64,000 bases of DNA from an uncultured Robiginitomaculum sp. (GCA_938010385.1 CALLVD010000024.1:1-64000), one strand, 5' to 3'; numbered from the stretch's first letter, positions 29,640 through 40,247 are shown. Numbers and translations are program-made. The notes: generated from the sequence alone by a model not told the origin.

Positions 29640-30552
29640 GGAGCAGCCCGATGGTTTTGGCGCGGCGGGCAAACAGGATTTGCGCGGCAATTGTCAGTGA
29701 CAGGGTAATGATTACGAGAATCAGCGCAGAGAAAATCAGCGCGCTGAAATGCACAGAGCCAAAGGCGCTCTCTCCGACTTCGCGGCCCAGCTTTGACGTA
29801 ATGGTCTGGCCGGAGGACAGCACATTCCAGAGCGGGCTTGGCAGGCGGTCCAGCGAGCCGATAATCAGCATAACGGCCATGGTCTCGCCCAGCGCCCGGC
29901 CCAGCGCGAGCAGGCCTGCGCCTAAAATATGCGGCGCGGCAGAGGGCAGCACGGCAGAGCGGAATATCTCAAATCGGTAAAGTCCCAGCGCGGCGGCATT
30001 TTGCGTCAGGGCGTTTGGCACGGCCGATATGGCGTCCTCCGACAAGGTCAAAATGGTCGGCAAAATCATGACCGACAATAAAAGCCCGGCCGTAAAAATC
30101 ACCCGGCCGGTTTGCAGGTCAAAAATATCAGCGACAAAGACAGACAGAAAGCTGACGCCGATGAGGCCGTAAACAATAGACGGAATCCCGGCCAACCCTT
30201 CCAGCAAAGCTTTGACAAAGCGCCGGGTTTTCAGGGACTTAATTTGAGACAGCTGCACCGCCGCCATAACGCCGACCGGCAAGGCAATCGTCATGGCGAT
30301 GGCCATAACGACAAGCGAGCCGAACACCATCGGGATAATGCCATATTGTCCGGCTGACGGCAGCCATTGCACCGAAAGCATAGTGCCGCCGGCCTGTCTT
30401 ATGGCCGGCGCGCTTTGCACGGCCAAGGTCAGCAGGATAAGCCCGGCCAAGCTCGCGGACAGCCAAGCGCTGCCGGTTATCCAGAGGGTAAAGCTGTCGC
30501 GGCGCGCGCGCGGGCGCGGCGGCATCACAGCGGCCGCGTCTGCAAAGCTCAC
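29632..30552 (-). CDS. pstC: Phosphate ABC transporter permease PstC
   Basis: LEGLAGIPSIVYGLIGVSFL, LGAGLLALGRALGETMAVMLIIGS. Confidence 0.92.
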   Translation of the reverse strand: MSFADAAAVMPPRPRARRDSFTLWITGSAWLSASLAGLILLTLAVQSAPAIRQAGGTMLSVQWLPSAGQYGIIPMVFGSLVVMAIAMTIALPVGVMAAVQLSQIKSLKTRRFVKALLEGLAGIPSIVYGLIGVSFLSVFVADIFDLQTGRVIFTAGLLLSVMILPTILTLSEDAISAVPNALTQNAAALGLYRFEIFRSAVLPSAAPHILGAGLLALGRALGETMAVMLIIGSLDRLPSPLWNVLSSGQTITSKLGREVGESAFGSVHFSALIFSALILVIITLSLTIAAQILFARRAKTIGLLHV

Positions 30553-31373
30553 GGAGCAATCCTGATATAGCCGGCGTCTTGCGCAAAGGCTTGTCCGTCA
30601 GGGGAGCGCAGGAAATCAACAAAGCTTTGCGCGGCCGGCGAAATGTCATCGCGCACGACGATGTTTAAGTTTCGCGAAATCGGATATTGACCCGCGCGCA
30701 CAACGTCTAAATCGGGCTTAATTTTTGCTGTGCCCATATCCAGCGTCAGCCCTTTAATATCATCATTCAGCCAGGCCACGGACAGCATGCCGATGGCGCT
30801 GTCACTTTGAACCAGCGCCGTTTGCTCTTCATTATTGGAGCCGAGCACCAAATCTGCGCCGCCGGCTTTCGGTTCTTTTTCGCCCATAATGACTTGCATA
30901 AAGACATGGCGCGTGCCGCGCGAGGCTTCTTTATCAATAACAAGGATATCGCGGTCCGGTCCGCCCAGCGCGCTCCAGTTTTGAATTGTGCCGCGATAAA
31001 TATCAGCAATTTGCGCCGGCGATAACGTCGTCACGCCCGCGTCGTAAATCTCGCTGCTGACCACCGGCACAACAGCGTCGCGGCCGATTGCGATGGCGGT
31101 GATGTTGACATCCGGATATTGCGCCCGCTCTGACGCGGTCATATCGCGCGACATCATGCCGATATCGGTCAGCCCTTGGGCCAGTTGCGAAAAGCCTGCG
31201 CCCGAGCCGCCGGCATTAACGATAACCGTTTGCCCGGATGCGGCGCTGTAGCTGTCTGCCGCTTTGGACACGACCGGCAAGACAGTCGAAGAGCCGGAGA
31301 CGCGCACGCCTTCCGGCGGGCTGCAAGCGGTGAGCGTCAACGCGGCGGCGATAAAGACGGTAATTTTTTTCAT
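30549..31373 (-). CDS. pstS: Phosphate ABC transporter substrate-binding protein (lipoprotein)
   Basis: MKKITVFIAAALTLTACSPPEGVRVSGSSTVLPV; VNAGGSGAGFSQLAQG; start at 31373. Confidence 0.92.
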   Translation of the reverse strand: MKKITVFIAAALTLTACSPPEGVRVSGSSTVLPVVSKAADSYSAASGQTVIVNAGGSGAGFSQLAQGLTDIGMMSRDMTASERAQYPDVNITAIAIGRDAVVPVVSSEIYDAGVTTLSPAQIADIYRGTIQNWSALGGPDRDILVIDKEASRGTRHVFMQVIMGEKEPKAGGADLVLGSNNEEQTALVQSDSAIGMLSVAWLNDDIKGLTLDMGTAKIKPDLDVVRAGQYPISRNLNIVVRDDISPAAQSFVDFLRSPDGQAFAQDAGYIRIAP

Positions 31374-31475
31374 GAAAAGCCCTGTGAGTATCTGCAAGGT
31401 TGATAAAGGGAAAATTTGCGCTTTGTCAGCACACAATAATGTGAAGCGAAAGCCGGCCCGCCCCGAAGCCCCCGG

Positions 31476-31832
31476 TTAACGCCAGGCATCTTTAATGATG
31501 TGGGGCAGACGCGACGCGCCGGTAATGACAATGTCATTGCGCCGCTCGCAATGATCGTTGCCGCGATATTTGGCCATAAACAAATTGGCTGCGCCGTCTA
31601 TGCGCCGGCTTTGGGCGGGCGTTACGCTGTAAACCCCGGCGTCAATACTCGCGCGGTGCTTAACCTCAATAAAGACAATGACGTCTTTTCTGCGGGCAAT
31701 CAGGTCAATCTCGCCGATTTTGGTCTTAAAGCGCTTTTCTAAAATGCGGTAGCCGCGCAGGCGGTAAGCCAGCGCCGCCCAACCTTCACCGCGCCGTCCG
31801 GCGGCTTCGGCTTTGCGGCGTTTCTCGCTCAC
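31476..31832 (-). CDS. YraN family protein (UPF0102, endonuclease-like fold)
   Basis: ILEKRFKTKIGEIDLIARRKDVIVFIEVKHR. Confidence 0.9.
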   Translation of the reverse strand: MSEKRRKAEAAGRRGEGWAALAYRLRGYRILEKRFKTKIGEIDLIARRKDVIVFIEVKHRASIDAGVYSVTPAQSRRIDGAANLFMAKYRGNDHCERRNDIVITGASRLPHIIKDAWR

Positions 31833-32743
31833 GGGCGCCGGCCGTCTTTCAAGGCCTGCGCGCGGGCATAAACGTCCCGCTTGGGCCGGCCGGATAATGT
31901 GGCAATTTCGGCGGCGGCGCGCTTTACGCCGTCGCCCAGCCGCTCGCGCAGCGCGGCGTCAATGCGCGCGTCATCCCAGACTTGCGCCTGCGCGCCGCCG
32001 ATAATGAGCACAATTTCGCCGCGCGGCGGATCATCTGCGACGCCTGTCAAAAGCTCCGACAGCGTGCCGCGCCGCGTTTCTTCAAACGTCTTCGTCAGCT
32101 CCCGCGCCAAAGCCGCCGGCCGGTCACCCAGCACATCACGCATATCTGCGAGCGTTTTATCAATGCGCGTGCCGGCTTCAAAAAAGATCAGGGTGGCCGG
32201 GATATCGGACAGCTGCGTCAGCGCCGTTTTACGCGCCGCCGATTTCGCCGGCAGGAAACCTGCAAACATAAACCGATCGGACGGAAGCGCGGAGGTCAAA
32301 AGCCCGGCCAGCGCCGCGCTCGCCCCCGGCACCGGAATTATATCAAGGCCGGCGTCAGCGGCCGCCCGCGCCAGCTTAAACCCCGGATCAGAGACCAGCG
32401 GCGTGCCGGCGTCACTGACCAAAGCAATGGCCTCACCGCTTTCAATCTGCTCTAAAATTTGCGGAATGCGCCCTGCCACATTGTGGTCATGATAAGCGGT
32501 CATGGAGGCTTTGATATCATAAGCGGCGAGCAGCTTGCCGGTTTGGCGCGTGTCTTCGGCATAAACCCGATCCGCGCCGGCCAGAACATCCAGCGCCCGC
32601 AAAGTGATATCACGCAGATTGCCGATAGGCGTTGCGACGAGATAAAGGCCGGCCGCTAATTTTTCCCTCTGTGCGGGAAAAGATTGCGCATCTTCGCGCG
32701 CGCGATTACGGTCTGCATGATTTGATTTGAGGTCAGAAGGCAT
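31829..32743 (-). CDS. rsmI: 16S rRNA (cytidine(1402)-2'-O)-methyltransferase
   Basis: GLYLVATPIGNLRDITLRALDVLAGADRVYAEDTRQTGKLL; DAGTPLVSDPGFKL. Confidence 0.95.
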   Translation of the reverse strand: MPSDLKSNHADRNRAREDAQSFPAQREKLAAGLYLVATPIGNLRDITLRALDVLAGADRVYAEDTRQTGKLLAAYDIKASMTAYHDHNVAGRIPQILEQIESGEAIALVSDAGTPLVSDPGFKLARAAADAGLDIIPVPGASAALAGLLTSALPSDRFMFAGFLPAKSAARKTALTQLSDIPATLIFFEAGTRIDKTLADMRDVLGDRPAALARELTKTFEETRRGTLSELLTGVADDPPRGEIVLIIGGAQAQVWDDARIDAALRERLGDGVKRAAAEIATLSGRPKRDVYARAQALKDGRRP

Positions 32744-32776
32744 AGGTCTTCATAACGACCGGAAACATTTGAGGCT

Positions 32777-34135
32777 ATGATGAAATTTGATTGGGCAAAA
32801 AGTAAGCGCGGCGCAGCGATCGGCCTGACAGCAGCCCTTTTGCTGGGCGCTTGCGCAACAACAGAGCAGCCGGGCGCCCCTATTCGCCGCGGCCCGGTCG
32901 TGCCCGCGCCCGCGCCTCAAGCGCCGGCCCCTGTTAAGGACACAAAAGCCGAGCCTAAAGAGGATCCGAAAGTCGCAGAGGCAAAGGATAAAGACGAAAA
33001 AGAGCCCAAAACCGATGAGATTAAAACTTTCGCCGCGCGCGACGGGCTGACCCCGCCCCATATGGCCGGCCGCGATATTCAGCGTTTGGCTTTGCTCTTG
33101 CCGTTTTCCTCGCCAAATCCGGTTTTGCGCGAAGAGGCGGCCTCTATGCTGAAGGCGGCAGAAATGGCTGTCTTTGACCGCGACGAAGCGGATGTCCTGC
33201 TGATTGCGATGGATACGGGCGGCAATTCAAGCGGGGCTAAATCCGCCACCCAAGCGGCGATTAAAAACGGCGCAGATGTTATTCTCGGCCCGCTGCTTGG
33301 CGGGAATGTTAAAGCGTCCGGCAGCGCGGCGCGGCGCTCGCGCACGCCGGTCATCGGCTTTTCAACGGATCAAAGCGTGGCCGGAAACGGCGTCTATCTG
33401 CTCAGCTTCCCCCCGGAAGCCGAAGTCGAGCGCATTGTCCAATATGCGGCCGATCAGGGCCTGCAAAATTTTGCTTATTTCGGCCCCAAAAGCGGCTATG
33501 GCCGCGTGGTTGAAAGCGCCTATGGCCGCGCCGTTCGCAGTGTTGGCGGCGATGTCAGGGCGCAGGAAACTTACTCCGGTTCAGATATTACGGCGATGCA
33601 GGGTCCGGCCCAAAAATTGGCGACAGACTTTAATGCCAAATTTGAACAGGACGGCAACCGGCCTTTTGACGCGATTATTCTGCCGGAAGGCGGCACGGCG
33701 CTGCGCTCTGTGGCTCCGCTTCTGACCTATTATTCCAGCGAAATGTCGCTGGTACAAAAGCTCGGCACCGGGCGCTGGAACGATCCGGAAGCGGCATTGG
33801 AGCCGGCCCTGCGCGGCGGGATATTTGCCGGTCCGGCCCAAGACGGGCGCAATGTTTTTAACACGGATTATAATCTGACCTATAATGCGCAGCCGTCCCG
33901 TCTGGCCTCTTTGGCGTATGACGCGGTGAATATCGGCGCGCTGGTGTCCGACGGGGATCCGCGGCTTCGCGGCACGCGCCTGATTGATCCGGAAGGCTTT
34001 TACGGCGTTGACGGGTTTGTGCGCTTTCGTCCGGACGGCACGCCGCAGCGCGGATTGGCTGTTTATGAGGTGAAAGCCGGCCGGTTTGACGTTATCGACC
34101 CTGCGCCCAAATCGGCGCAAGATCCGGGCCTGTAA
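32777..34135 (+). CDS. LppC-type penicillin-binding protein activator lipoprotein
   Basis: Lipobox LLLGACATTEQ; PBP1-like ABC substrate-binding fold (RLALLLPFSSPNPVLREEAASMLKAAEMAVFD, VILGPLLGGNVKA). Confidence 0.82.
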   Translation: MMKFDWAKSKRGAAIGLTAALLLGACATTEQPGAPIRRGPVVPAPAPQAPAPVKDTKAEPKEDPKVAEAKDKDEKEPKTDEIKTFAARDGLTPPHMAGRDIQRLALLLPFSSPNPVLREEAASMLKAAEMAVFDRDEADVLLIAMDTGGNSSGAKSATQAAIKNGADVILGPLLGGNVKASGSAARRSRTPVIGFSTDQSVAGNGVYLLSFPPEAEVERIVQYAADQGLQNFAYFGPKSGYGRVVESAYGRAVRSVGGDVRAQETYSGSDITAMQGPAQKLATDFNAKFEQDGNRPFDAIILPEGGTALRSVAPLLTYYSSEMSLVQKLGTGRWNDPEAALEPALRGGIFAGPAQDGRNVFNTDYNLTYNAQPSRLASLAYDAVNIGALVSDGDPRLRGTRLIDPEGFYGVDGFVRFRPDGTPQRGLAVYEVKAGRFDVIDPAPKSAQDPGL

Positions 34136-34136
34136 A

Positions 34137-35273
34137 TCAGCTGAGGAGCTCGCGCGTTATTGTATCCAGCAGCATTCGCCCCAACTCTGTCGCCGCGATG
34201 CGGCTGCCCTTGCGTGCTAACAGCCCCATGGCGCACAGATCTGCGGCGGCGCGGGCATTTAAGGCTTGCCCGCTGATTTGCCGGTAGGCCGCTTCATCAA
34301 AGCCGCCGGTCAGCCGCAATCCCATCATCACAAATTCATTGCCGTGATCAGCCGGGCTGAGCACGTCGCGCTCTTGCAGGCTCGGCCCGTCCTGCGCGCC
34401 TTTGATATAAGCGGCCGGCGTCATATGAGCGACGGTGGCTATGCGACCGTTTGGTGTTGTCAGCCGCCCGTGCGCGCCGGGGCCGACGCCGGCATAATCC
34501 CCGCCCAGCCAGTAAATCTTATTATGCCGGCTTTCCTGTCCGGGCCTTGCGTAATTTGACACTTCGTAATGCTCAAAGCCGGCGTCCGTCAGCCGCGTTT
34601 GGGACCGCTCATAAAGCGCGGCGCTGTCATCTCCGTCCACGGCTTTGACGTCGCCCCGCTGCGCGGCTTTGCCAAAGGCGGTCTGTGCTTCGATGGTCAG
34701 TTGATAGGCGGAGATATGCCCCGCGCCGCTCGCCAAGGCTTTATCCAAATCCGCGTCCCAATCGGCAAGGGTCTGCCCCCGGTGCCCGAAGATAAGGTCT
34801 GCCGAGACGCGGGGGAAATTCCGGGCGGCTAAGTCCAAGGCGCGCCGGGCCTGATCGGCGTCATGATCGCGGCCCAGAAATGCCAGCACCTGATTATCAA
34901 AGCTCTGCACGCCCACGGACAGGCGGTTTATGCCCGCCCCGCCATAGAGCGCCCATTTTGCAGCATCGGCATCGGCCGGATTGGCTTCCAGCCCGATTTC
35001 GATATCGCCGGCAAAGCTCCAAAGTGCCGACGCCGCGTCAATGATTTGCTCAATATGATCAGCGCGCATCAGGCTCGGCGTGCCGCCGCCAAAATGGATG
35101 GAGCTGACTGTGCGCGGCCCGGTCATATCGCGCCAATGCTGCAAATCTTGGATAATGGCCGCCGTCAAATCGTCGCCCGGCTGGCCTTTGTGTTTATAAA
35201 TATTGAAATCGCAATAAGGGCAAATGCGGGCGCAATAGGGCCAATGCACATAAATCCCGAAGGGCGCGCCCAT
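34137..35273 (-). CDS. hemW: Radical SAM heme chaperone HemW
   Basis: GIYVHWPYCARICPYCDFN; SIHFGGGTPSLM; RLSVGVQSFD. Confidence 0.93.
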   Translation of the reverse strand: MGAPFGIYVHWPYCARICPYCDFNIYKHKGQPGDDLTAAIIQDLQHWRDMTGPRTVSSIHFGGGTPSLMRADHIEQIIDAASALWSFAGDIEIGLEANPADADAAKWALYGGAGINRLSVGVQSFDNQVLAFLGRDHDADQARRALDLAARNFPRVSADLIFGHRGQTLADWDADLDKALASGAGHISAYQLTIEAQTAFGKAAQRGDVKAVDGDDSAALYERSQTRLTDAGFEHYEVSNYARPGQESRHNKIYWLGGDYAGVGPGAHGRLTTPNGRIATVAHMTPAAYIKGAQDGPSLQERDVLSPADHGNEFVMMGLRLTGGFDEAAYRQISGQALNARAAADLCAMGLLARKGSRIAATELGRMLLDTITRELLS

Positions 35274-35275
35274 AC

Positions 35276-35878
35276 CTATTTAAACTGCGCCGCGATTAAT
35301 TGCGCAAACGCATCGGCGCGGTGGCTCATAGCGTGCTTGGCGTCCGGCTCCATTTCGCCGAATGTGATGTCATGCCCGGTCGGCTGAAATATCGGATCAT
35401 AGCCGAAGCCTTTATCCCCGCGCGGCGGCCAGACAATCTTGCCCTCAACCTTGCCCAAATAGGTGTGCGCCGGCCCGTCCGGCAGGGCGAGCGTCAGCGC
35501 GCAGATAAACCGCGCCGTCTTCACCCCGTCTGCATCCTCATTCATCGCCTCGTGAACCCGCGTCATGCCGCGAAGCCAGTCGCGCTTGCCGGTCTCGTCC
35601 TCGCTCCAGCGGGCCGAATAAATGCCGGGCGCGCCGTCCAGGCTGTCAACCGCCAAGCCGCTGTCATCGGATAAGGCGGGAAGTCCGGACGCTGCGCAGG
35701 CCGCGCGGGCTTTCAGCTCCGCATTGCCTTCAAACGTCGTCTCTGTTTCCTCAACATCCGGCAAGCCCAGCTCCGCCGCGCTGACGGTTTCTATCCCGAA
35801 CGGGCGCAGCAGGTCGCGGATTTCGCGCACCTTGCCTTCATTATGAGAGGCGACAATGATTTTAGAAACGTCAGGCAT
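35276..35878 (-). CDS. rdgB: RdgB/HAM1 family non-canonical purine NTP pyrophosphatase
   Basis: IIVASHNEGKVREIRDLL; LSDDSGLAVDSLDGAPGIYSARW; GYDPIFQP. Confidence 0.95.
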   Translation of the reverse strand: MPDVSKIIVASHNEGKVREIRDLLRPFGIETVSAAELGLPDVEETETTFEGNAELKARAACAASGLPALSDDSGLAVDSLDGAPGIYSARWSEDETGKRDWLRGMTRVHEAMNEDADGVKTARFICALTLALPDGPAHTYLGKVEGKIVWPPRGDKGFGYDPIFQPTGHDITFGEMEPDAKHAMSHRADAFAQLIAAQFK

Positions 35879-35978
35879 AGCATATCTTTACGCAGTGAAT
35901 TGACCCTTCCTTTAGCGTCCGCCGACGCAGACGTAAACAGGGCTTGCGAAGTGAATAATTATTGTTTATCGATAAGAA

Positions 35979-36515
35979 ATGAGTGAAGCCGCCAATGATA
36001 TTTTTCCGGACACGCCGCCGTCTGCACCGATTGGCGGACCGGCGCGGGTTTTGGACGTGCTTTTATTGATTGTGCAAACTGTTCTGATGGCCTCTTTTCC
36101 GGTGCTTATCGGTATCATTATATCGCTGACGATTTTTCCGGCCGATAATGCCGCGCTTGAGGCAGAGTTTGTTACGCCGGGCGGGCATATGGCGATTATC
36201 TTTTACGCGCTGGGCAGTCTGGCTGTGATGATTGCGATTGTCTGGCACTTGCGCAAACTTGTGAAAACCCTGCGCGCCGGAGATCCCTTCCTGCCGGAAA
36301 ATGCCGTTCGGCTTCGCTATATTTGGATTATTCTGGCGATAGGCGAGGCGGCGCGGACCGCCTTGCAGCCGTTTTTGGCGCATGTGAACCCGGCCGTCGA
36401 TGTCACCTACGACATTCGCCCGCATGTTTGGTTTTTTATTCTGATTTTACTGGTACTGGCGCAGGTCTTTAAAGAAGGAGCCCGGCTGCGCGCCGAGGCG
36501 AAGCTGACGGTCTGA
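35979..36515 (+). CDS. DUF2975-like membrane protein
   Basis: Four hydrophobic segments; gene pair with downstream XRE regulator. Confidence 0.7.
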   Translation: MSEAANDIFPDTPPSAPIGGPARVLDVLLLIVQTVLMASFPVLIGIIISLTIFPADNAALEAEFVTPGGHMAIIFYALGSLAVMIAIVWHLRKLVKTLRAGDPFLPENAVRLRYIWIILAIGEAARTALQPFLAHVNPAVDVTYDIRPHVWFFILILLVLAQVFKEGARLRAEAKLTV

Positions 36516-36763
36516 TGGCGATTAAAGTTAATCTTGATCGGGTGCTGCTCGAACGCCGCATGTCTTTGACGCAGCTGGCCGAGCGCGTGGGCATTACAAT
36601 GGCCAATCTGTCGATTTTAAAAACCGGCAAGGCGAAAGCCGTGCGGTTTTCGACCTTGGAGGCTTTATGCCGGGAGCTGAATTGCCAGCCGTCGGACTTG
36701 CTCGAATATGAGCCGGACGCGCCGGACAATTTTGACGCCGGCGTCCGGGACGCCGCGGAATAG
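36515..36763 (+). CDS. XRE/YozG-type HTH regulator
   Basis: MAIKVNLDRVLLERRMSLTQLAERVGITMANLSILKTGKAKAVRFSTLEALCRELNCQPSDLLEY. Confidence 0.93.
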   Translation: MAIKVNLDRVLLERRMSLTQLAERVGITMANLSILKTGKAKAVRFSTLEALCRELNCQPSDLLEYEPDAPDNFDAGVRDAAE

Positions 36764-36764
36764 G

Positions 36765-37334
36765 CTATGTTTTGCTGTCCAGCGCCTCAATCACCGTATT
36801 TCCATTGGTAAAGACGCAAATTTTATCGGCAATCGCCATCGCTTTTCGGGCCAAAGTTTCCGCGTCTTTTTCATACTCTGTCATGGCCAAAGCCGCTGAA
36901 TAAGCGAAGTTTCCGCCGGAGCCGATGGCGATTATGCCGTCTTGCGGCTCCACGACGTCCCCGTTTCCCGTCAGGACATACGTCTCGGATTTATCCGCGA
37001 CAATTAACATGGCTTGAAGTTGGCGCAGATATTTATCCGTGCGCCAGTCTTTGGCAAGCTCGACGCAGGCGCGGGCGAGCTGTCCGGGAAATTGCTCCAG
37101 CTTGGCTTCAAGCCGTTCCAGCAACGCAAAAGCATCTGCCGTAGCGCCGGCAAATCCGGTAATGACCTCGCCGCCCGCTATGCGGCGCACTTTCCGGGCA
37201 TTGCCTTTCATGACGGTATTGCCGGCGCTGACTTGGCCGTCACCGATAATGATGACCTTGCCGTTTTTGCGCACAGACAAAATGGTCGTGCCGCGCCACT
37301 GACTTGCGTCGGCATAATCATAAGGTGAGGTCAT
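36765..37334 (-). CDS. hslV: ATP-dependent protease subunit HslV
   Basis: [38 protein letters not shown]; catalytic Thr after a short propeptide. Confidence 0.95.
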   Translation of the reverse strand: MTSPYDYADASQWRGTTILSVRKNGKVIIIGDGQVSAGNTVMKGNARKVRRIAGGEVITGFAGATADAFALLERLEAKLEQFPGQLARACVELAKDWRTDKYLRQLQAMLIVADKSETYVLTGNGDVVEPQDGIIAIGSGGNFAYSAALAMTEYEKDAETLARKAMAIADKICVFTNGNTVIEALDSKT

Positions 37335-37647
37335 TTTTTTCGCTCCGCTGCTTCAGAGCTTTTAAAATGGGAGCGAAAGCGCACGCTTTCAAGAGGGGTC
37401 AAAAGAGCCGCGTCGCGTTCGGCCGAGACCGGCGCAATGCGGCTCTTCCGAACATGCGGCCTGCATGGGCAAGCGTGTGCATGTTTGGGTCGTTACCACA
37501 ATAAACCCGGGTGCAGTTTAACATTTTGCAAGCGTATGTCTATGCCGCTTTAGAGGCGCCTTCCAAAATCACATATTGGATGCAGCGGTTTTGACCTTGC
37601 CGGCAATTTCACCGGCGGGCTAAGAGGGGCTGAAAAGAAAGGGCGTT

Positions 37648-38559
37648 ATGCTGAAAATCGCAATTTTAGTCTCGGCCGACATGCTGCCGGGCGGGCCCGG
37701 TCTGCGCTCTGATTTTTTCGAGCTGGAAGAACAGATGGGAAAGCTGACCCCGGCCTTTGCGGCGCTCGGCTTGCAGACTGAACTTGTTCTTTGGAACGCA
37801 GCCGCCGCTCGCGCCGGCGAGTTTGCCGCCATGCTGCCATTGATTGTTTGGGACTATTTTGAGGGCGACAACCCGCAGGAGTTTGCCGGGCAAATCCGGC
37901 AGGCCGCGCAAAAAACGCGCATATTTAATCCGCCGGAAATCCTGCGCTATAACAGCGATAAATCTTACCTGGATGATTTGGCGGCGCGCGGCGCGACGGT
38001 GATAAATGCCCGCAGTGTTGATAAGGTCACTCGCGACAGTGTTAACGCGGCTTACGCGCAGTTTGATTGCGAAAAAATTGTCGCCAAACCGCAAATCGGC
38101 GCCGGCGCGTGGCGTCAGGCTTTGCTGAGCAAAGGCGCGCCGCTTCCGCCCGGTGATGACCTGCCGCCGGGCCGCGCCATTTTGCAGCCTTTCCTGCCGT
38201 CAGTTCTCACAGAAGGTGAGTATTCATTTTTATATTTTGACGGGCAATTCTCTCATGCGGTCAATAAACGGCCGAAAGACGGCGATTACCGCATTCAGTC
38301 CATGTATGGCGGGCGCGAGCACCCCTATGATCCTAAGCCGGAAGAGCTGGCCGTTGCAAAAGCTGTGCTGTCTTATCTGCCGCAAGTTCCGCTCTATGCG
38401 CGGGTTGATTTGCTGCGCGGTCTTGACGGGCAGTTAAAGCTGATTGAGCTGGAAATGATAGAGCCGTATTTATATCTGCCGTTTGCAAAAGGTGAGGGCG
38501 GGGATAATGCCGGCGCGAAAAAACTGGCCGCAGGCGTTTTACGCCGGCTTTCGCTTTGA
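37648..38559 (+). CDS. ATP-grasp protein (glutathione synthetase-like fold)
   Basis: IVAKPQIGAGAWRQAL, RAILQPFLPSVLTEGEYSFLYFDGQFSHAVNKRP, YARVDLLRGLDGQLKLIELEMIEPYLYL. Confidence 0.82.
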   Translation: MLKIAILVSADMLPGGPGLRSDFFELEEQMGKLTPAFAALGLQTELVLWNAAAARAGEFAAMLPLIVWDYFEGDNPQEFAGQIRQAAQKTRIFNPPEILRYNSDKSYLDDLAARGATVINARSVDKVTRDSVNAAYAQFDCEKIVAKPQIGAGAWRQALLSKGAPLPPGDDLPPGRAILQPFLPSVLTEGEYSFLYFDGQFSHAVNKRPKDGDYRIQSMYGGREHPYDPKPEELAVAKAVLSYLPQVPLYARVDLLRGLDGQLKLIELEMIEPYLYLPFAKGEGGDNAGAKKLAAGVLRRLSL

Positions 38560-38590
38560 CCCGGGGCCGGCATCGGCGTAAACAGCGCTT

Positions 38591-39406
38591 ATGACAGACC
38601 CGATACGCATAGCCCTTTTGGGCGCAGACGGCCGCATGGGCATAGAGCTCGTGCGCCAAGTGCTTGAGCATCCCGAAACGCAATTAGTGGCGGGCGTGAC
38701 CGCGCCTAAATCCGAAAATATCGGGCGTGATCTTGGCGAGCTGGCCGGCTTGAATGATTTCGGTGTTCAGGTGTCAACGGATTTGCGCGGCGCTTTAGAA
38801 CGCTGTGATGTCCTGATTGATTTTTCCTCGCCCAAGGCCGCCATAGACGCGGCCCTGATGATGCACAGCGTGCGTTGCAGGGCTATGGTGTCCGGCACGA
38901 CCGGATTTTCGCAAAGCGAGGACCGCGCGCTGGATGTAGCGGCTGAGTCTGTCTGCCTTGTGCAATCGTGGAATTTTTCGCCCGGCGTCAATGTGCTGAC
39001 GGCCTTGGTAGAGAGAGCGTCCAAAGTGCTGCCCGAATGGGACGCAGAGATTTTGGAAATGCATCACAACCAAAAAGCCGACGCCCCGTCCGGCACGGCG
39101 CTGATGCTCGGTAAATCCGTTGCCGCCGGCCGCGATATTGATTTTTATGAAAACGCTGTGCTTGCCCGCAAAGGCATGACCGGCGCCCGTCAGCCCGGCG
39201 AGATTGGCTTTGCGGCCCTTCGCGGGGGCGGGGTCATCGGCGATCACGAAGTGCGCTTGGCTGCGGGCCGCGAAATGATTACGCTGTCGCACATGGCTTT
39301 TGACCGCAGCGTTTTTGCCGCCGGCGCGCTCGACGCCGCCATCTGGGCCAGCCGCCAAGACAAAGGCATTTACGACATGCACGACGTTCTGGGCCTAAAG
39401 TTTTAA
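38591..39406 (+). CDS. dapB: 4-hydroxy-tetrahydrodipicolinate reductase
   Basis: IALLGADGRMGIELVRQV; LEMHHNQKADAPSGTALMLG; EIGFAALRGGGVIGDHEV. Confidence 0.95.
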   Translation: MTDPIRIALLGADGRMGIELVRQVLEHPETQLVAGVTAPKSENIGRDLGELAGLNDFGVQVSTDLRGALERCDVLIDFSSPKAAIDAALMMHSVRCRAMVSGTTGFSQSEDRALDVAAESVCLVQSWNFSPGVNVLTALVERASKVLPEWDAEILEMHHNQKADAPSGTALMLGKSVAAGRDIDFYENAVLARKGMTGARQPGEIGFAALRGGGVIGDHEVRLAAGREMITLSHMAFDRSVFAAGALDAAIWASRQDKGIYDMHDVLGLKF

Positions 39407-39539
39407 GTCTCTGCCGTCTTTTCAAAAGAATAAAACAAGAACGAAATAAGGCAGGATTTGTCTTGCCTCGGTCTTAGTGCTGCCTAAACTGCGTTTCATA
39501 TATTACCCTCGGTTAAATAACGGGTTGGGAGCTCAGAAA

Positions 39540-40247
39540 ATGGCAACATCTATTGCACTGGTTGATGACGACGAAAACATACTGACATCGGTATCTATGT
39601 TTTTGGAAGGTGAGGGCTATGAGGTTCGCACCTATCATGAGGGCGTCAGCGCGCTGAAGGCCCTGACAAAGAACCCGCCGGATATTGCCGTGTTTGATGT
39701 TAAGATGCCGCAAATGGACGGGCTGGAGCTTTTGCGCCGTCTGCGCCAATCGAGCAATTTGCCGGTGATCTTCCTGACGTCTAAGGACGATGAATTTGAC
39801 GAAGCAATCGGCCTGAATATGGGCGCAGATGATTACATCACAAAACCGTTTTCCCAGCGTCTTTTGGGTGAGCGGATTAAAGCGGTCTTGCGCCGCGCGC
39901 GCCTGACCAATGTCGAAATGCCCACTCCGCAAGAAGGGGATGACAAAGTTATTCGCCGGTCCAAGCTTGTGCTCGACGCCAACCGTCATGCCTGCTCTTG
40001 GGACGGCAATCCTGTGCGCCTTACGGTAACAGAGTTTTTAATTTTGCAGGCTTTGGCCTTGCGTCCCGGCTATGTGAAATCGCGCGATCAGCTGATGGAC
40101 GCCGCCTATGATGATCAGGTTTATGTCGATGATCGCACAATCGACTCGCACATAAAACGCCTGCGTAAAAAGTTCCGCAAGACGGATAAGACGTTTGATG
40201 GTATCGAAACCCTCTATGGCGTCGGATACAAATATAAAGAAGCCTAA
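39540..40247 (+). CDS. chvI: OmpR-family response regulator, ChvI type
   Basis: [35 protein letters not shown]; receiver plus winged helix; followed by ChvG-like kinase; start at 39540. Confidence 0.9.
   Translation: MATSIALVDDDENILTSVSMFLEGEGYEVRTYHEGVSALKALTKNPPDIAVFDVKMPQMDGLELLRRLRQSSNLPVIFLTSKDDEFDEAIGLNMGADDYITKPFSQRLLGERIKAVLRRARLTNVEMPTPQEGDDKVIRRSKLVLDANRHACSWDGNPVRLTVTEFLILQALALRPGYVKSRDQLMDAAYDDQVYVDDRTIDSHIKRLRKKFRKTDKTFDGIETLYGVGYKYKEA

Noticed and set aside
31374-31440. Possible Pho box upstream of pstS (CTGACAA on the minus strand)
   Set aside because: Only a single weak half-site, not the two CTGTCAT-like repeats expected
37380-37460. Imperfect hairpin AGAGCCG...CGGCTCT upstream of hslV
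   Set aside because: 7-bp stem with ~30-nt loop and no U tract; insufficient for a structured-RNA call
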